Positions 48,645 through 57,900 of a DNA stretch of 64,000 nt are shown here, piece after piece. Origin of the DNA: Microlunatus sagamiharensis (GTDB taxonomy: Bacteria > Actinomycetota > Actinomycetes > Propionibacteriales > Propionibacteriaceae); contig NZ_LT629799.1 of assembly GCF_900105785.1 (NCBI RefSeq), positions 2,418,001-2,482,000 on the forward strand, in the 5' to 3' direction. The notes under the pieces were generated by a model that saw nothing but the letters and a program-made list of their open reading frames with translations, searched no databases and had not been told where the DNA came from. Each line of letters starts with the position of its first letter. Within the stretch, counting starts at the first letter, position 1. Position numbers and translations under genes: made by a program.

Positions 48645-49748
48645 ATGACCCTCCCTCGCACGAGCCCGGCCTCGCTGAGCCGCCGCGGCTTCCTCGGACT
48701 CGGGGCCGCAGCCGCCGCCGCGAGCACTCTCGCCGCCTGCGCCTCGGCGCCGAGGTCGGCGTCCACCGGCGGAGCCGGGAACAAGCTGCAGATCGTGATG
48801 ACGCCCTTCGCCGGCGCCGACCTCGGGGTGATGCCGCGGGAGTTCGCGAAGGACTACATGGACCGCCACCCGAACGTCGAGATCAAGATCGACGACACGC
48901 TGAACCTCGCGAAGCAGACCGCGGCCTACCAGGCCGACCCGAAGGCCCCGCTCAACAACCTCGTCTTCTCCAACGGCGGCGGGACCGCCGGGGGCAAGGC
49001 CACCGGCATGTACGCCAAGATCGACTACAGCCGCATCCCCAACACCGACGGCCTCGACGAGACGTTCGTCGAGAAGGACCACGTCGGCGTCGTCTTCGGG
49101 GCGGACCAGCAGGGCATCGTCTACAACACCGAGAAGTACCCCGACGGGTTCGGCGACTGGTCGCAGCTGTGGGACCCCGCCCAGCTGGGCACCCTCTGCT
49201 TCTTCACGGTGCCGTGGTGGGCGATCGGGATGGCCAGCAAGCTCAACGGCGGGAGCTGGGAGGACATGGACCCGGGCTTCGCGGTGTGGAAGGAGCACGC
49301 GAAGAACATCCGCACGATCGTCAGCGCCAACCCGCAGTTCCTCAACGTCCTCTCCACCGCCGAGGCGCCCCTCACCTCGCACTACTTCGGCACGAGCAAC
49401 GCCTGGAAGAACACCGGGGCCCCGATCGGCTACCGCGCGCCCGAGCAGGGCGTCTTCTTCGACCCCGTCGGGGTCAACATCAACTCCGGTTCCTCTGACG
49501 ACCAGGTCGAGGTCATGCACGACATGATCAACGAGATGCTGTCCCCGACCTGGAACCAGCGCTGGGTCGACACCTCCATCCAGATCCCTGCGGTGACGGC
49601 GACGCAGCTGACCGACAAGCTCCAGGCGCTCAAGCCGATCGCCGACCGGTCCTCGCAGACCTTCGTCGACGTCGACTACGCGGTGGTGGGGAAGAACCTC
49701 GCGGCGTGGACCGAGCGGTGGAACACCGAGATCGTCCCCAACATCTGA
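48645..49748 (+). CDS. Polyamine/thiamine-type substrate-binding lipoprotein (PotD-like)
   Basis: 367 residues. Tat lipoprotein signal (LSRRGFLGLG, lipobox LAAC near residue 33). The mature domain resembles family 2 binding proteins of the putrescine/spermidine/Fe(III) group: IVMTPFAGADLGVMPREFAK, GVVFGADQQGIVYNTEKYPDGFGDWSQLWDP, GYRAPEQGVFFDPVGVNI. The acidic polyamine-site residues cannot be assigned confidently. The downstream gamma-glutamyltransferase, peptidase and deacylase genes point to an amino-acid conjugate or peptide-like ligand rather than free polyamine. Confidence 0.87.
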   Translation: MTLPRTSPASLSRRGFLGLGAAAAAASTLAACASAPRSASTGGAGNKLQIVMTPFAGADLGVMPREFAKDYMDRHPNVEIKIDDTLNLAKQTAAYQADPKAPLNNLVFSNGGGTAGGKATGMYAKIDYSRIPNTDGLDETFVEKDHVGVVFGADQQGIVYNTEKYPDGFGDWSQLWDPAQLGTLCFFTVPWWAIGMASKLNGGSWEDMDPGFAVWKEHAKNIRTIVSANPQFLNVLSTAEAPLTSHYFGTSNAWKNTGAPIGYRAPEQGVFFDPVGVNINSGSSDDQVEVMHDMINEMLSPTWNQRWVDTSIQIPAVTATQLTDKLQALKPIADRSSQTFVDVDYAVVGKNLAAWTERWNTEIVPNI

Positions 49749-49798
49749 TCCCCCGCGCGAGCGCTGCGTGAGACCGACCGCGTGAGAGAGGTGCACCG

Positions 49799-51559
49799 AT
49801 GACGACCAGCCCGCTGGTGGCCCTGCGGCCGCGGAGGCCACGAGGGGTCGAGCGACGCCCCGACTGGCGCCGCGTCGCGCTGCTCGCACCCAGCGTGGTG
49901 CTCTTCCTGGCCGTCTTCGTCACGGCGATCGAGTCCGCGGTGGAGTACTCGTTCCAGCTCTACTCGCCCGACGGTGCGTACGAGCTCAACACCGTCGCCT
50001 CCTGGACGAAGTTCCTCACCAGCCGCTACTACCTCTCGGTCATCGCGGACACCCTGGTCATCGGGCTCCTGGTCACGGTGATCACGGCCGTGCTCGGCTA
50101 CCTGACCGCCTTCACCATCTACTCGATGCGCAGCCGGGTCGGGCGGGCGGTGCTCAACGCGGTGGTGTTCTCGTCGCTGATCTTCTCCGGGATCGCGAGC
50201 GTCTACTCCTGGCAGCTCGTGCTCGGCGAGGCCGGCTTCCTGAACCAGCTCCTGCGCTCCGTGGGCCTCGCCCCGGTCCGGCTGCTGTACGAGCGCTCCG
50301 CCGTCGTGCTCGCCCTCGTGCACACGCTCCTGCCGATGATGATGCTGCCGATCCTGACCAGCCTGAACCAGGTCGACGGCAGCTACGACGAGGCCGCCCT
50401 CGACATGGGTGCCTCGCGGGTGCGGCGGTTCCTCAGGATCACCCTGCCGCTGAGCTGGCCCGGTCTGGTCGCGGGCGCCCAGCTCACCTTCGCGCTGGCC
50501 ATCTCCAGCTTCACCGCGCCCGCGCTGCTCGGCGGCGGCCGGGTCTCGACGCTGTCGACATCGGTCTACAACCTCGTGGGCACGGCCGACTTCCCGCTCG
50601 CCTCGGTCGCGGCGATCGTGCTGCTTGTGCTGGCCCTCGCCTCCACGGGTCTGTTCGTCCTGGTGCACCGGCGCGTCGGGGAGGTGAGCCAGGGCGGCTC
50701 GACCTTCGTCCCCGCCCGGCCGAAGGGGGTGCGCTGGCTGTCGACCTGGGTCGTGCTCGTCACCGTGTTCCAGGTGCTCCCGGCCGCGATCGTCGTGATC
50801 AGCTCGTTCTCCTCGGTCCCGTACGGCGTCTGGCCCCCGCCCGGCTACTCGACGCGCTGGTACACCAACCTGCTTCAGCAGGACGAGGTGCTCGGCGCCG
50901 CCGGCCGCAGCCTGGTGGTCGCGACCGTCGTGGCCGTGCTCGCGGGCGTCTTCGGCACCGCGGCCTCGCTGGTCTTCAGCCGTCGCCGGTTCCGGGGGGC
51001 CGGTGCGGTGCAGTCGATGCTCTTCACGCCCGTGATCGTGCCCAAGATCGCCTTCGGCTTCGCCGTGTTCATGTTCCTCGGCCGGCTCGGGCTGTCGGGC
51101 GGGCCGGTGGGTGTCGTCCTCGCCCACACGGTCGCCGCGACGCCCTTCGTCATCTCGCTCGTGATGGCGGCGCTCGCCCGCAGCGACCGCACCCTCGACG
51201 ACGCCGCGCTGGACCTGGGGGCGTCGCCGCTGACGGTCTTCCTCCGCTCGACGCTGCCGCAGGTCTTCCCGGCGGCGATGCTCGGCGTCGTCTTCGCCTT
51301 CCTCATGAGCTTCAACGAGGTCGACCTGTCGATCTTCCTGCTGAGCAGCGACAACCAGACGCTGCCCGTGTGGATGTTCGGTTACCTGAACAACTACCAG
51401 GACCCCACCCCGGCCGCGCTCTCGACGCTCATGAGCGTGTTCTCGCTGGTCCTCGTCGCCGTCCTCGTCGGCGGGGCCAGCCTGCTCGGGCGCCGACGCC
51501 GCTCGGCGTTCGGCGGGGTCGCCGACGTCGCAGGAGGACCCGCCCGTGCCGATGCCTGA
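49799..51559 (+). CDS. Fused double ABC permease (PotB-PotC in one chain)
   Basis: 586 residues with about twelve membrane helices. The first half (to ~residue 295) carries the EAA loop YDEAALDMGASRVRRFLRITLP; the second (from ~310) carries LDDAALDLGASPLTVFLRSTLP. Each half corresponds to a complete PotB- or PotC-type permease, so the channel is one polypeptide, as in FbpB-type iron transporters. ATG 49799 has GAGAGG upstream. The 3' end overlaps the next gene by 14 bp. The fused form argues for the ferric/2-aminoethylphosphonate/thiamine branch rather than classical spermidine systems. Confidence 0.92.
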   Translation: MTTSPLVALRPRRPRGVERRPDWRRVALLAPSVVLFLAVFVTAIESAVEYSFQLYSPDGAYELNTVASWTKFLTSRYYLSVIADTLVIGLLVTVITAVLGYLTAFTIYSMRSRVGRAVLNAVVFSSLIFSGIASVYSWQLVLGEAGFLNQLLRSVGLAPVRLLYERSAVVLALVHTLLPMMMLPILTSLNQVDGSYDEAALDMGASRVRRFLRITLPLSWPGLVAGAQLTFALAISSFTAPALLGGGRVSTLSTSVYNLVGTADFPLASVAAIVLLVLALASTGLFVLVHRRVGEVSQGGSTFVPARPKGVRWLSTWVVLVTVFQVLPAAIVVISSFSSVPYGVWPPPGYSTRWYTNLLQQDEVLGAAGRSLVVATVVAVLAGVFGTAASLVFSRRRFRGAGAVQSMLFTPVIVPKIAFGFAVFMFLGRLGLSGGPVGVVLAHTVAATPFVISLVMAALARSDRTLDDAALDLGASPLTVFLRSTLPQVFPAAMLGVVFAFLMSFNEVDLSIFLLSSDNQTLPVWMFGYLNNYQDPTPAALSTLMSVFSLVLVAVLVGGASLLGRRRRSAFGGVADVAGGPARADA

Positions 51560-53111
51560 GCCCACGCCACGTCCCGACGCCCGGCTGAGGCGCGTCGCCG
51601 ACCTCGACGCGAGCTACCTGCGCGAGTACTCGGGCCTGCACGAGGAGTACGACGGCCGTGTCGCCGACCTGTCGCCCGCCGGGGTCGAGGCGATGCTCGG
51701 CCGGCTCGGGGGTCCCGCGTACGCCGACCCCGTCGACGAGCGGCAGGTCGCCGCCACCGAGCACGCCATGAGCGTCCGCTTCGGCCGGCTGCAGCAGCAC
51801 CGTCGCGACCCCTGGGTCCACGTGGAGGCGCTCGACCTCTCGCAGTACGAGCGCGGGTACGCCCCGGCCGAGGACCGGCGACGCGCCCGGGAGGAGCACC
51901 TGGGCCACTACCCCGACCTCGTGTCGGCCGCGCTCGCCTCGCTCGACCTCGTCCCCGCGCCGGTCGCCGGGATCTTCGCGCCGGCCGTGCGCGGGCTGGC
52001 GGCGGGGCTCGCGGACGACGACGGCGACACCGCGAGCCGGGCGCGCACCGCGCTCGCCACGCTGGGTCGACGGCTCGAGGAGCTCGCGACGGGCTCCGAG
52101 GTGCCCGTCGGCATCGGCCCGGAGCTGCTCGAGGAGCTGCTGTCGTGCGAGGACGAGGTCCGTCTGGACACCGGCACCCTCGCGGACCTCGCTCGGAGCG
52201 AGTACGACCGGATGGAGCCGGTGCGCGTCGAGGCGGAGGAGCGGCTCGCCCGCGAGCTCGGGGTCCCGCAGGACCGGGTCCTCGCGGCCGTCCTCGACGA
52301 CCACGGCGACTTCGACGCCGTGCTCGCCGACACCGCGACCATGGTCGCGCGCGCCGCCCGGTTCGCCGCGGAGCGGGAGCTCATCGCGCGGGTGGAGGAC
52401 GACTGCCGCGTGGAGGCGTCCCCGCCGGCGCGCCGCTTCGCCGCCGGCCGCGTGAGCTGGCGGGCGCCCTGGGAGTCCTGCGGCGGCTCCTACTTCCACA
52501 TCACGCCGCCCAGCCCGGCGTTCACCCCGGCCGAGGTCGACCGGTGGCTCTCCCGCTTCAACCGGCCCGCCATGACGGTGATGGCCGTGCACGAGATCGC
52601 GCCCGGGCACGCCAGCCACGCGCTGATGATGGCCGACGCCGCGACCACGGTGCGCCGCACCCTCTGGTCGGAGCTCTTCTTCGAGGGCTGGGCCCACTAC
52701 GCCGAGGAGATGGTCTGGGAGGAGGGCTACGGCGCCGGCTCCGCGGCCTACCAGCACGCGATGGCGCTCGACGCGCAGATGCGGGCCGTCCGGGTCGAGG
52801 CCGTGCTGGCGATCCACGCCGGCGGGGCGTCCGTCGCGGAGGCCACCGCCCTGTTCGAGGAGCGGACCTTCCTCTCCGGGCCCGCGGCGCACGCGGAGGC
52901 GCTGCGCTGCGCCTGGGAGCCCAGCTGCACGCGCTACACGGTGGGCAAGGTCGCCTTCCGCAACCTCCGGGAGTCCGCCTCGCGGAGCGCGGGCCGTCCC
53001 ACCCTCAGGGCGTTCCACGACCAGCTGCTGGCCCTGGGCTCGCCCCCGGTGGGGCTGGCCGCCGACGTGCTGGGTCTCGACTGCGGGCTGCCCCGCCGGG
53101 GCGCGGCGTGA
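51546..53111 (+). CDS. DUF885-family zinc peptidase/carboxypeptidase
   Basis: 521 residues, no signal peptide. GTG 51546 is preferred because GGAGG ends 8 nt upstream; ATG 51552 is an alternative. The DUF885 active site is HEIAPGHASHA (His349, Glu350, His355) with the downstream Glu380 in LFFEGWAHYAEEM, the expected HExxxGH...E metal site. Other family stretches are YFHITPPS and VEAVLAIHAGG. Members are thought to be metallo-carboxypeptidases or amidases. In this cluster it likely trims the imported compound in the cytoplasm. Confidence 0.85.
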   Translation: MPMPEPTPRPDARLRRVADLDASYLREYSGLHEEYDGRVADLSPAGVEAMLGRLGGPAYADPVDERQVAATEHAMSVRFGRLQQHRRDPWVHVEALDLSQYERGYAPAEDRRRAREEHLGHYPDLVSAALASLDLVPAPVAGIFAPAVRGLAAGLADDDGDTASRARTALATLGRRLEELATGSEVPVGIGPELLEELLSCEDEVRLDTGTLADLARSEYDRMEPVRVEAEERLARELGVPQDRVLAAVLDDHGDFDAVLADTATMVARAARFAAERELIARVEDDCRVEASPPARRFAAGRVSWRAPWESCGGSYFHITPPSPAFTPAEVDRWLSRFNRPAMTVMAVHEIAPGHASHALMMADAATTVRRTLWSELFFEGWAHYAEEMVWEEGYGAGSAAYQHAMALDAQMRAVRVEAVLAIHAGGASVAEATALFEERTFLSGPAAHAEALRCAWEPSCTRYTVGKVAFRNLRESASRSAGRPTLRAFHDQLLALGSPPVGLAADVLGLDCGLPRRGAA

Positions 53112-54823
53112 CGTCCTCCGAGCCGCGTCCGGCGACCGCGCTCGAGCAGGGCCCGAAGCCGACGGCGACGGGGTCGTCGGGGGTCGTCTCGGCCTCGCAC
53201 CCGCTGGTCGTCGAGGCGATGGCCGACGCGCTGCGCGCCGGGGGCAGCGCCGCCGACGCCGTGACCACCGGCGTGCTGCTCCAGACCGTCGTCGAGCCGC
53301 AGATGACGAGCCTCGCGGGCGGTGTCGGCATCCTCAGCCACGACGCCCGGACGGGGGCGTACGCGTACCTCGACGGCGAGCTGGCCCACACCCGCTCCGG
53401 CGCGCCGGTCGCGCGGACCTGGCGCGAGTACGACGTCGTCCAGGCGGCGCTGGGCGACGGGGACGGCCGCCGCATCGCGGTCCCCGGCCTGGTCCGCGCG
53501 CTCGCCGAGCACCACCGCCGGCACGGGCGGCTGTCGTGGGCCCGGTGCCTGGCCCCGGCCGAGGAGGTCGCCCGCGACGGCTTCGCGATGTACTCCTTCC
53601 TCTACGGCGAGACCTACCTCGCCCAGGAACGGCTGGCCCGCTACGCCTCCGGGCGCGCCGAGTTCCTGCCCGACGGCCACGTCCCGCCCGTCGGCACGCG
53701 GGTGCGCCGCCCCGCCCTCGCCGAGACGCTGCATGCGCTGGCGACGGAGGGCCCCGACCACATGGCGCAGGGGGCCTGGGCCGCGGCGTTCGTGGAGGCG
53801 GCGCGCTCCACCGGGGCCGACCTCGGGGTCGACGAGCTGCGCGACCACGGCCCGGTCGACGCCGAACCCCTCACCTTCCGCGCCTTCGGGGCCACCGTGC
53901 GCAGCGCCCCGCTGCCCGCCACGGGCGGCGCGCTGGTCGCCCTGGTCCTGCGGGTGGCCGAGCGCTGCGGCGTCGACCTGCTCCGCGACTTCCGCACCGA
54001 CGCGGCCGCCCTGGCCCGGCTGCGCGCGGTCGTCGGGCTGGCCGAGCACGTCAGCGACCTCGTCGCCGCGAACGCGGGCGGCAGCACCGAGGCCCTCGCG
54101 GCGGTGCTCGACGACGGCGCCTCGGCCGTCCTCGGAGACCTGTCCCGGGCGGTCGGCGTACGCCGCGGACCGGAGCAGCCGCCGGCCCCCGGACCTGCGG
54201 CTCCCGCCACCACCCGGGCGCCCGCGAGCTCGGTGAACACCTCCCACCTCGTCGCGGTGGACGCCGAGGGCAGCAGCGTCTCGGTCACCCACAGCGTCTG
54301 CGGGACGACGTTCGGCACCGGGCTCGTCGTGGGCGGCGTGAACGTCAACAGCGGCAACGGCTTCCCGGGCGAGGTCGGGGTGCGCGGCGGGCGGGTCGTG
54401 AGCCCCTTCCCGCCGACGATGGTGAGCCGCACGGACGCCGCGCCCGACATCGTCACCGGCTCGCCCGGCCTCGCGGCCCGCGCGGTCGCGCACGTCCTGC
54501 TGGGCCGGCTCGGGTTCGGGCTCTCCATGACCGAGGCGATCGACGCGCCCCGGTTCCAGGGCTCCGGCCTGGACGACACCCTGCACGTCGAGGCGCGCGT
54601 CGAGCCCACGGTGCTCGACGAGCTGACCCGGACGTGGCGCGTGCCGGTGAGCGCGGTGGCCCCGTACCACTGGCACTTCGGCGACGTCCACACCCTCGAG
54701 CGGGGCGAGCACGGCATCACCGGGCACGCCGACCCGCGCCGGCCGGGATCGGTCGTCGCGCTCGAGGCGCCGGGGCCGAGACTCGAGCCGCGGACGGTCC
54801 ACCCGACGGAGGGAGCACCATGA
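53108..54823 (+). CDS. Gamma-glutamyltransferase-family Ntn hydrolase without signal peptide
   Basis: 571 residues. GGT fold: ASHPLVVEAMADALRAGGSAADAV at the N-terminus, and the autocleavage site NTSHLVAVDAEGSSVSVTHS with nucleophile Thr378; the second Thr of the usual TTH is Ser. FGTGLVVGGVNVNSG and SPFPPTMV follow. No signal peptide is present, although classical GGT is extracytoplasmic. It should cleave gamma-glutamyl or related acyl amides inside the cell; such cytosolic members include cephalosporin-acylase-like and capsule-type enzymes. GTG 53108 overlaps the DUF885 stop by 4 bp. The subunit linker is a Pro/Ala-rich stretch just before the cleavage site. Confidence 0.88.
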   Translation: MTSSEPRPATALEQGPKPTATGSSGVVSASHPLVVEAMADALRAGGSAADAVTTGVLLQTVVEPQMTSLAGGVGILSHDARTGAYAYLDGELAHTRSGAPVARTWREYDVVQAALGDGDGRRIAVPGLVRALAEHHRRHGRLSWARCLAPAEEVARDGFAMYSFLYGETYLAQERLARYASGRAEFLPDGHVPPVGTRVRRPALAETLHALATEGPDHMAQGAWAAAFVEAARSTGADLGVDELRDHGPVDAEPLTFRAFGATVRSAPLPATGGALVALVLRVAERCGVDLLRDFRTDAAALARLRAVVGLAEHVSDLVAANAGGSTEALAAVLDDGASAVLGDLSRAVGVRRGPEQPPAPGPAAPATTRAPASSVNTSHLVAVDAEGSSVSVTHSVCGTTFGTGLVVGGVNVNSGNGFPGEVGVRGGRVVSPFPPTMVSRTDAAPDIVTGSPGLAARAVAHVLLGRLGFGLSMTEAIDAPRFQGSGLDDTLHVEARVEPTVLDELTRTWRVPVSAVAPYHWHFGDVHTLERGEHGITGHADPRRPGSVVALEAPGPRLEPRTVHPTEGAP

Positions 54824-55611
54824 CGACGAAGCCGGCCACGGCCGAGCCCAGGACGAGCTACATCGAGCGCACGCTGCGCCTGCTGGAGCTCGTCTCGACG
54901 CTCCCCGTCCAGGGACGCACGGCGACGGTGATCGCCCGCGCCGGCGACGTGCCGCTCTCCACCGCGGCCCGCCTACTGTCCAACCTGTGCGCGTGGGGCT
55001 ACCTCCGCGCCGACCACCAGGGCTGGTACGTGCCCGGGCCCCGGCTGGTCGCGATGTCGGTCATGGTGCGCTCGACGCTGCCCGCGCTCGACCAGCTGGA
55101 GGCGGCGGCCCGCCGGCTGACGGCCGAGATCGGCGAGTCGGTGACCGTGGGCCAGCTCGTCGGCGACAACCTCTACATCGTCGCCCGCGCCGAGTCCGAG
55201 CACGCCGTGCGCGCCGTGAACCGGCTCGGTGAGCCGATCAGCCCGTCCACCTCCGCGCTCGGCAAGGCGGTGATGGCGCTGGTGCCGCCCTGGCGGCGGC
55301 TCCAGCTGCTCGACGCGGCCGGCGAGACCGACCCGCAGGCCGCGCTCGCCGCGGTCGGCCCCGAGCTCGAGCTCGCTGCGGTGCAGGGCTACGCCAACGA
55401 CGAGGAGCAGTTCGCCCCGGGCCTGCGCTGCCGGGCCGTGGCCGTGCTCGACGCCGACCAGGTGCCGTACGGCGGCCTATCCGTCGGTGGGCCGGCCGCG
55501 CGCTTCACCGCGTCCATCGCCGACTCGGTGGTCCCCCTGCTGCAGGACGCGGCCGAGCAGCTGAGCCTGGCCAACCCTGCCCACGGGCCGGACCGGCACC
55601 AGGCCTCCTGA
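54820..55611 (+). CDS. IclR-family regulator
   Basis: 263 residues. Winged helix (YIERTLRLLELVSTLP, then VIARAGDVPLSTAARLLSNLCAWGYLRADHQGWYVPGPRL) and an IclR effector domain (SVTVGQLVGDNLYIVARAESEH, STSALGKAVMALV, GYANDEEQFAPGLRCRAVAV). ATG 54820 overlaps the GGT stop (ATGA). It sits in the middle of the cluster and probably senses the imported substrate, acting at 47457-47489 and perhaps at the gap before 55700. Confidence 0.92.
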   Translation: MTTKPATAEPRTSYIERTLRLLELVSTLPVQGRTATVIARAGDVPLSTAARLLSNLCAWGYLRADHQGWYVPGPRLVAMSVMVRSTLPALDQLEAAARRLTAEIGESVTVGQLVGDNLYIVARAESEHAVRAVNRLGEPISPSTSALGKAVMALVPPWRRLQLLDAAGETDPQAALAAVGPELELAAVQGYANDEEQFAPGLRCRAVAVLDADQVPYGGLSVGGPAARFTASIADSVVPLLQDAAEQLSLANPAHGPDRHQAS

Positions 55612-55655
55612 CCCACGCCGCCACCGCGGCCGACCGACCGACCGACGCACGACAC

Positions 55656-55675
55656 CCACCCGCACCCGCGGGTGG
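55656..55675 (+). promoter_or_regulatory. Hairpin in the gap after the IclR gene
   Basis: CCACCCGC (55656-55663) and GCGGGTGG (55668-55675) with a 4-nt loop, 25 bp before the next start. It is preceded by four tandem copies of GACC/CGAC from 55630. May be a regulator site or a weak terminator. Confidence 0.4.
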
Positions 55676-55699
55676 CGCACCACGACGAAAGGACCCACC

Positions 55700-56653
55700 G
55701 TGCCGTTCGCGCACACCATCGAGCGCCTGGACGTGACCCGAACCTCCACCGGCGCGACCGCCGAGCTGGTCGTGCACCGGCTGACGGGCGACCGGCCCGG
55801 ACCGACGCTGGTCATGTTCGGCGGGATCCACGGCGACGAGGCGATGGGCGTGGAGGCGGTGCGCCGGGTCCTCACCTCGCTCGAGGGGGCCGAGCTGAGC
55901 GGCACCGTCGTCGCGGTGCCGGTCGCGAACCCGTTCTCCTTCGAGACGATGACGCGGCACACCGTCCAGGACGGGCTGAACCTCAACCGCATCTTCCCCG
56001 GCGACGCCGGCGGGTCGATCACCGAGCAGCTGGCGGCCGCGCTCGTGGGCGTCCTCGAGGGCGCCGACCACTTCATCGACTTCCACTCCAGCGGCCTCTA
56101 CTCGACCGTGGACTACGCCTACCTGCACGAGAACGGGCGGGAGATGGCCGAGGCGTACGGGACGCCCCTGCTCTACCACCACGACTCCTACTCCGGCTCG
56201 GCCACGGCCTGGGCCCTCGAGCACGGCATCGGGGCGATGGTGAGCGAGCTGGGCGGCGGCGGGCAGCTGACCGAGCAGTTCCTCGACCGCGCGGTGACGG
56301 GCGCGACGAACGTGCTGCGCGCGCTCGGGATGCTGACCGGCGAGGTCTCCCCCGCGACGGCGGAGCAGGTCGTGATGACCGCGCTCGTGACCCTGCGCCC
56401 GAGCAACGGCGGGACGCTGCTGTCCGACTTCGGGCCCGAGCACCTGGGTGAGCGCATCCCGCAGGGGACCGTGCTGGGCACCGTGGTCGACGCCGGCACC
56501 TTCGAGGTGCTCGAGACCCTGCGTGCGCCGTTCGACCCGAGCATCCTCGTGCTCACCCGCGAGTCGACCTCGCGCGTCGCCCCGGGGGACTACGGGTTCA
56601 TGGTCGGCGACGGTGCGACCACGAGCACCGTCGCCGAGGAGCTCGCCGGGTGA
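55700..56653 (+). CDS. AstE/AspA-family zinc deacylase (succinylglutamate desuccinylase/aspartoacylase-like)
   Basis: 317 residues. M14-type metal site: GGIHGDEAMG (His and Glu), NPFSFETMTRHTVQDGLNLNRIFPG (Arg for carboxylate), FHSSGLYSTVDY (third ligand His), and the catalytic Glu in SELGGGGQL. The C-terminal beta-domain (GTLLSDFGPEHLGERIPQGTVLGTVVD) is of the AstE/ectoine-DoeB type. It hydrolyses an N-acyl amino acid or amide. GTG 55700 has AAAGGA upstream; the next gene overlaps by 4 bp. Together with GGT and DUF885 it makes the cluster a serial amide-hydrolysis pathway. Confidence 0.9.
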   Translation: MPFAHTIERLDVTRTSTGATAELVVHRLTGDRPGPTLVMFGGIHGDEAMGVEAVRRVLTSLEGAELSGTVVAVPVANPFSFETMTRHTVQDGLNLNRIFPGDAGGSITEQLAAALVGVLEGADHFIDFHSSGLYSTVDYAYLHENGREMAEAYGTPLLYHHDSYSGSATAWALEHGIGAMVSELGGGGQLTEQFLDRAVTGATNVLRALGMLTGEVSPATAEQVVMTALVTLRPSNGGTLLSDFGPEHLGERIPQGTVLGTVVDAGTFEVLETLRAPFDPSILVLTRESTSRVAPGDYGFMVGDGATTSTVAEELAG

Positions 56654-57900
56654 GCGGACCTGCCCTGCCCGAGGTCCCCCGGGGCTCCCTGCGCATCCGC
56701 CACGTCACCCTCGTCGACGTCGCCGGGCGCCGTACGGTCCGCGACGTGGCCGTCGTCGTCGAGGACGGGACGATCCGCTCGGTCGGCCCCGACGACGGCT
56801 CCCCCGTCACCGACGGCGACCGGGACGCGACCGGGCTCTTCGCCCTGCCCGGGCTCGTCGACGCCCACGTGCACGTGACGGCCTCGACCGCCGACGAGTG
56901 GGCGCTCACCGGGATGCCGATGTCCTACGTCGCCGCCGGAGCCTTCGCCGAGCTCCGGGCCACGCTCTCGCGCGGCTTCACCCTGGTACGCGACGCGGGC
57001 GGGGCCGACGAGGGCCTGTCCCGGGCGCTGGCCCACGGGCTCGCCGTCGGCCCCCGGCTGGTCCGCTGCGGGCACGCGCTGTCCGCGACGGGCGGGCACG
57101 GCGACCTCCGTCCGCGCGGGCGGCACGCGCTGGAGGACCAGCGCCTCGCGCCGGGCATCGGCCTCGTGGTCGACGGCGTGGACGCGATCCGCACCGCGGT
57201 GCGGAAGGAGGTGCGGGCGGGGGCCGGCTTCGTCAAGCTGATGCTCTCGGGCGGCGTCTCGAGCCCGACCGACGCGATCGACGACCTCCAGCTCGCCGAC
57301 GAGGAGATCGCCGCGGCCGTCGACGAGGCCGCCCGTCACGGGCTCCCCGTGGCGGCCCACGCCTACACCGCCGCCAGCATCGAGCGGGCCGTGCGGCTGG
57401 GCGTCAGCACGATCGAGCACGGGAACCTGCTCGACGACGCGACGGCACGGCAGATGGCGGAGGCGGGCACCGTCTACGTCCCGACGCTGTCCACGTACGA
57501 GGTTCTCGCCGAGCAGGCGGGCCCGGACGGCCTCGGCCCGGCCAGCGTGGCCAAGCTCGCCGAGGTCAGGACCCGGGGTGCCGAGGCCGTCCGCACGGCG
57601 GCCAGGCACGGCGTCGCGATCGCCTTCGGGACCGACCTGCTCGGCTCGGCCCGGGACCGGCAGAACGGCGAGTTCGCGCTGCGGGCACCGCTCCAGCCGG
57701 CGTGGGACGTGCTGGCGTCGGCCACGGTGGTCGCCGCGCGGGCGCTCGGCCTGGCCGGGCGCGCGGGCGAGCTCGCGCCCGGCGCGGCCGGCGACGTGCT
57801 GCTCTGCCGGCGGGACCCCTCGACGGACCCGGCTGCGCTCGCCGACCCGTCGGACCTGATCGAGGCCGTCGTCCTCGCCGGCCGGGAGGTGGCGCGGTGA
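56650..57900 (+). CDS. Metal-dependent amidohydrolase (imidazolonepropionase/Xaa-Pro dipeptidase-like)
   Basis: 416 residues. Amidohydrolase-superfamily barrel: PGLVDAHVHVTAST (two His), KLMLSGGVSSPTDAIDD with Lys, VAAHAYTAASIERAVRLGVSTIEHGNLLDD (two His) and FGTDLLGSARDR (Asp). Close to the prolidase/carboxypeptidase group (Sgx9260-like) that cleaves N-acyl or dipeptide-like amides. GTG 56650 overlaps the deacylase stop. The ASATVVAARALGLAGRAGELAPGAAGDVLL end is normal. Substrate unknown. Confidence 0.9.
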   Translation: MSGPALPEVPRGSLRIRHVTLVDVAGRRTVRDVAVVVEDGTIRSVGPDDGSPVTDGDRDATGLFALPGLVDAHVHVTASTADEWALTGMPMSYVAAGAFAELRATLSRGFTLVRDAGGADEGLSRALAHGLAVGPRLVRCGHALSATGGHGDLRPRGRHALEDQRLAPGIGLVVDGVDAIRTAVRKEVRAGAGFVKLMLSGGVSSPTDAIDDLQLADEEIAAAVDEAARHGLPVAAHAYTAASIERAVRLGVSTIEHGNLLDDATARQMAEAGTVYVPTLSTYEVLAEQAGPDGLGPASVAKLAEVRTRGAEAVRTAARHGVAIAFGTDLLGSARDRQNGEFALRAPLQPAWDVLASATVVAARALGLAGRAGELAPGAAGDVLLCRRDPSTDPAALADPSDLIEAVVLAGREVAR

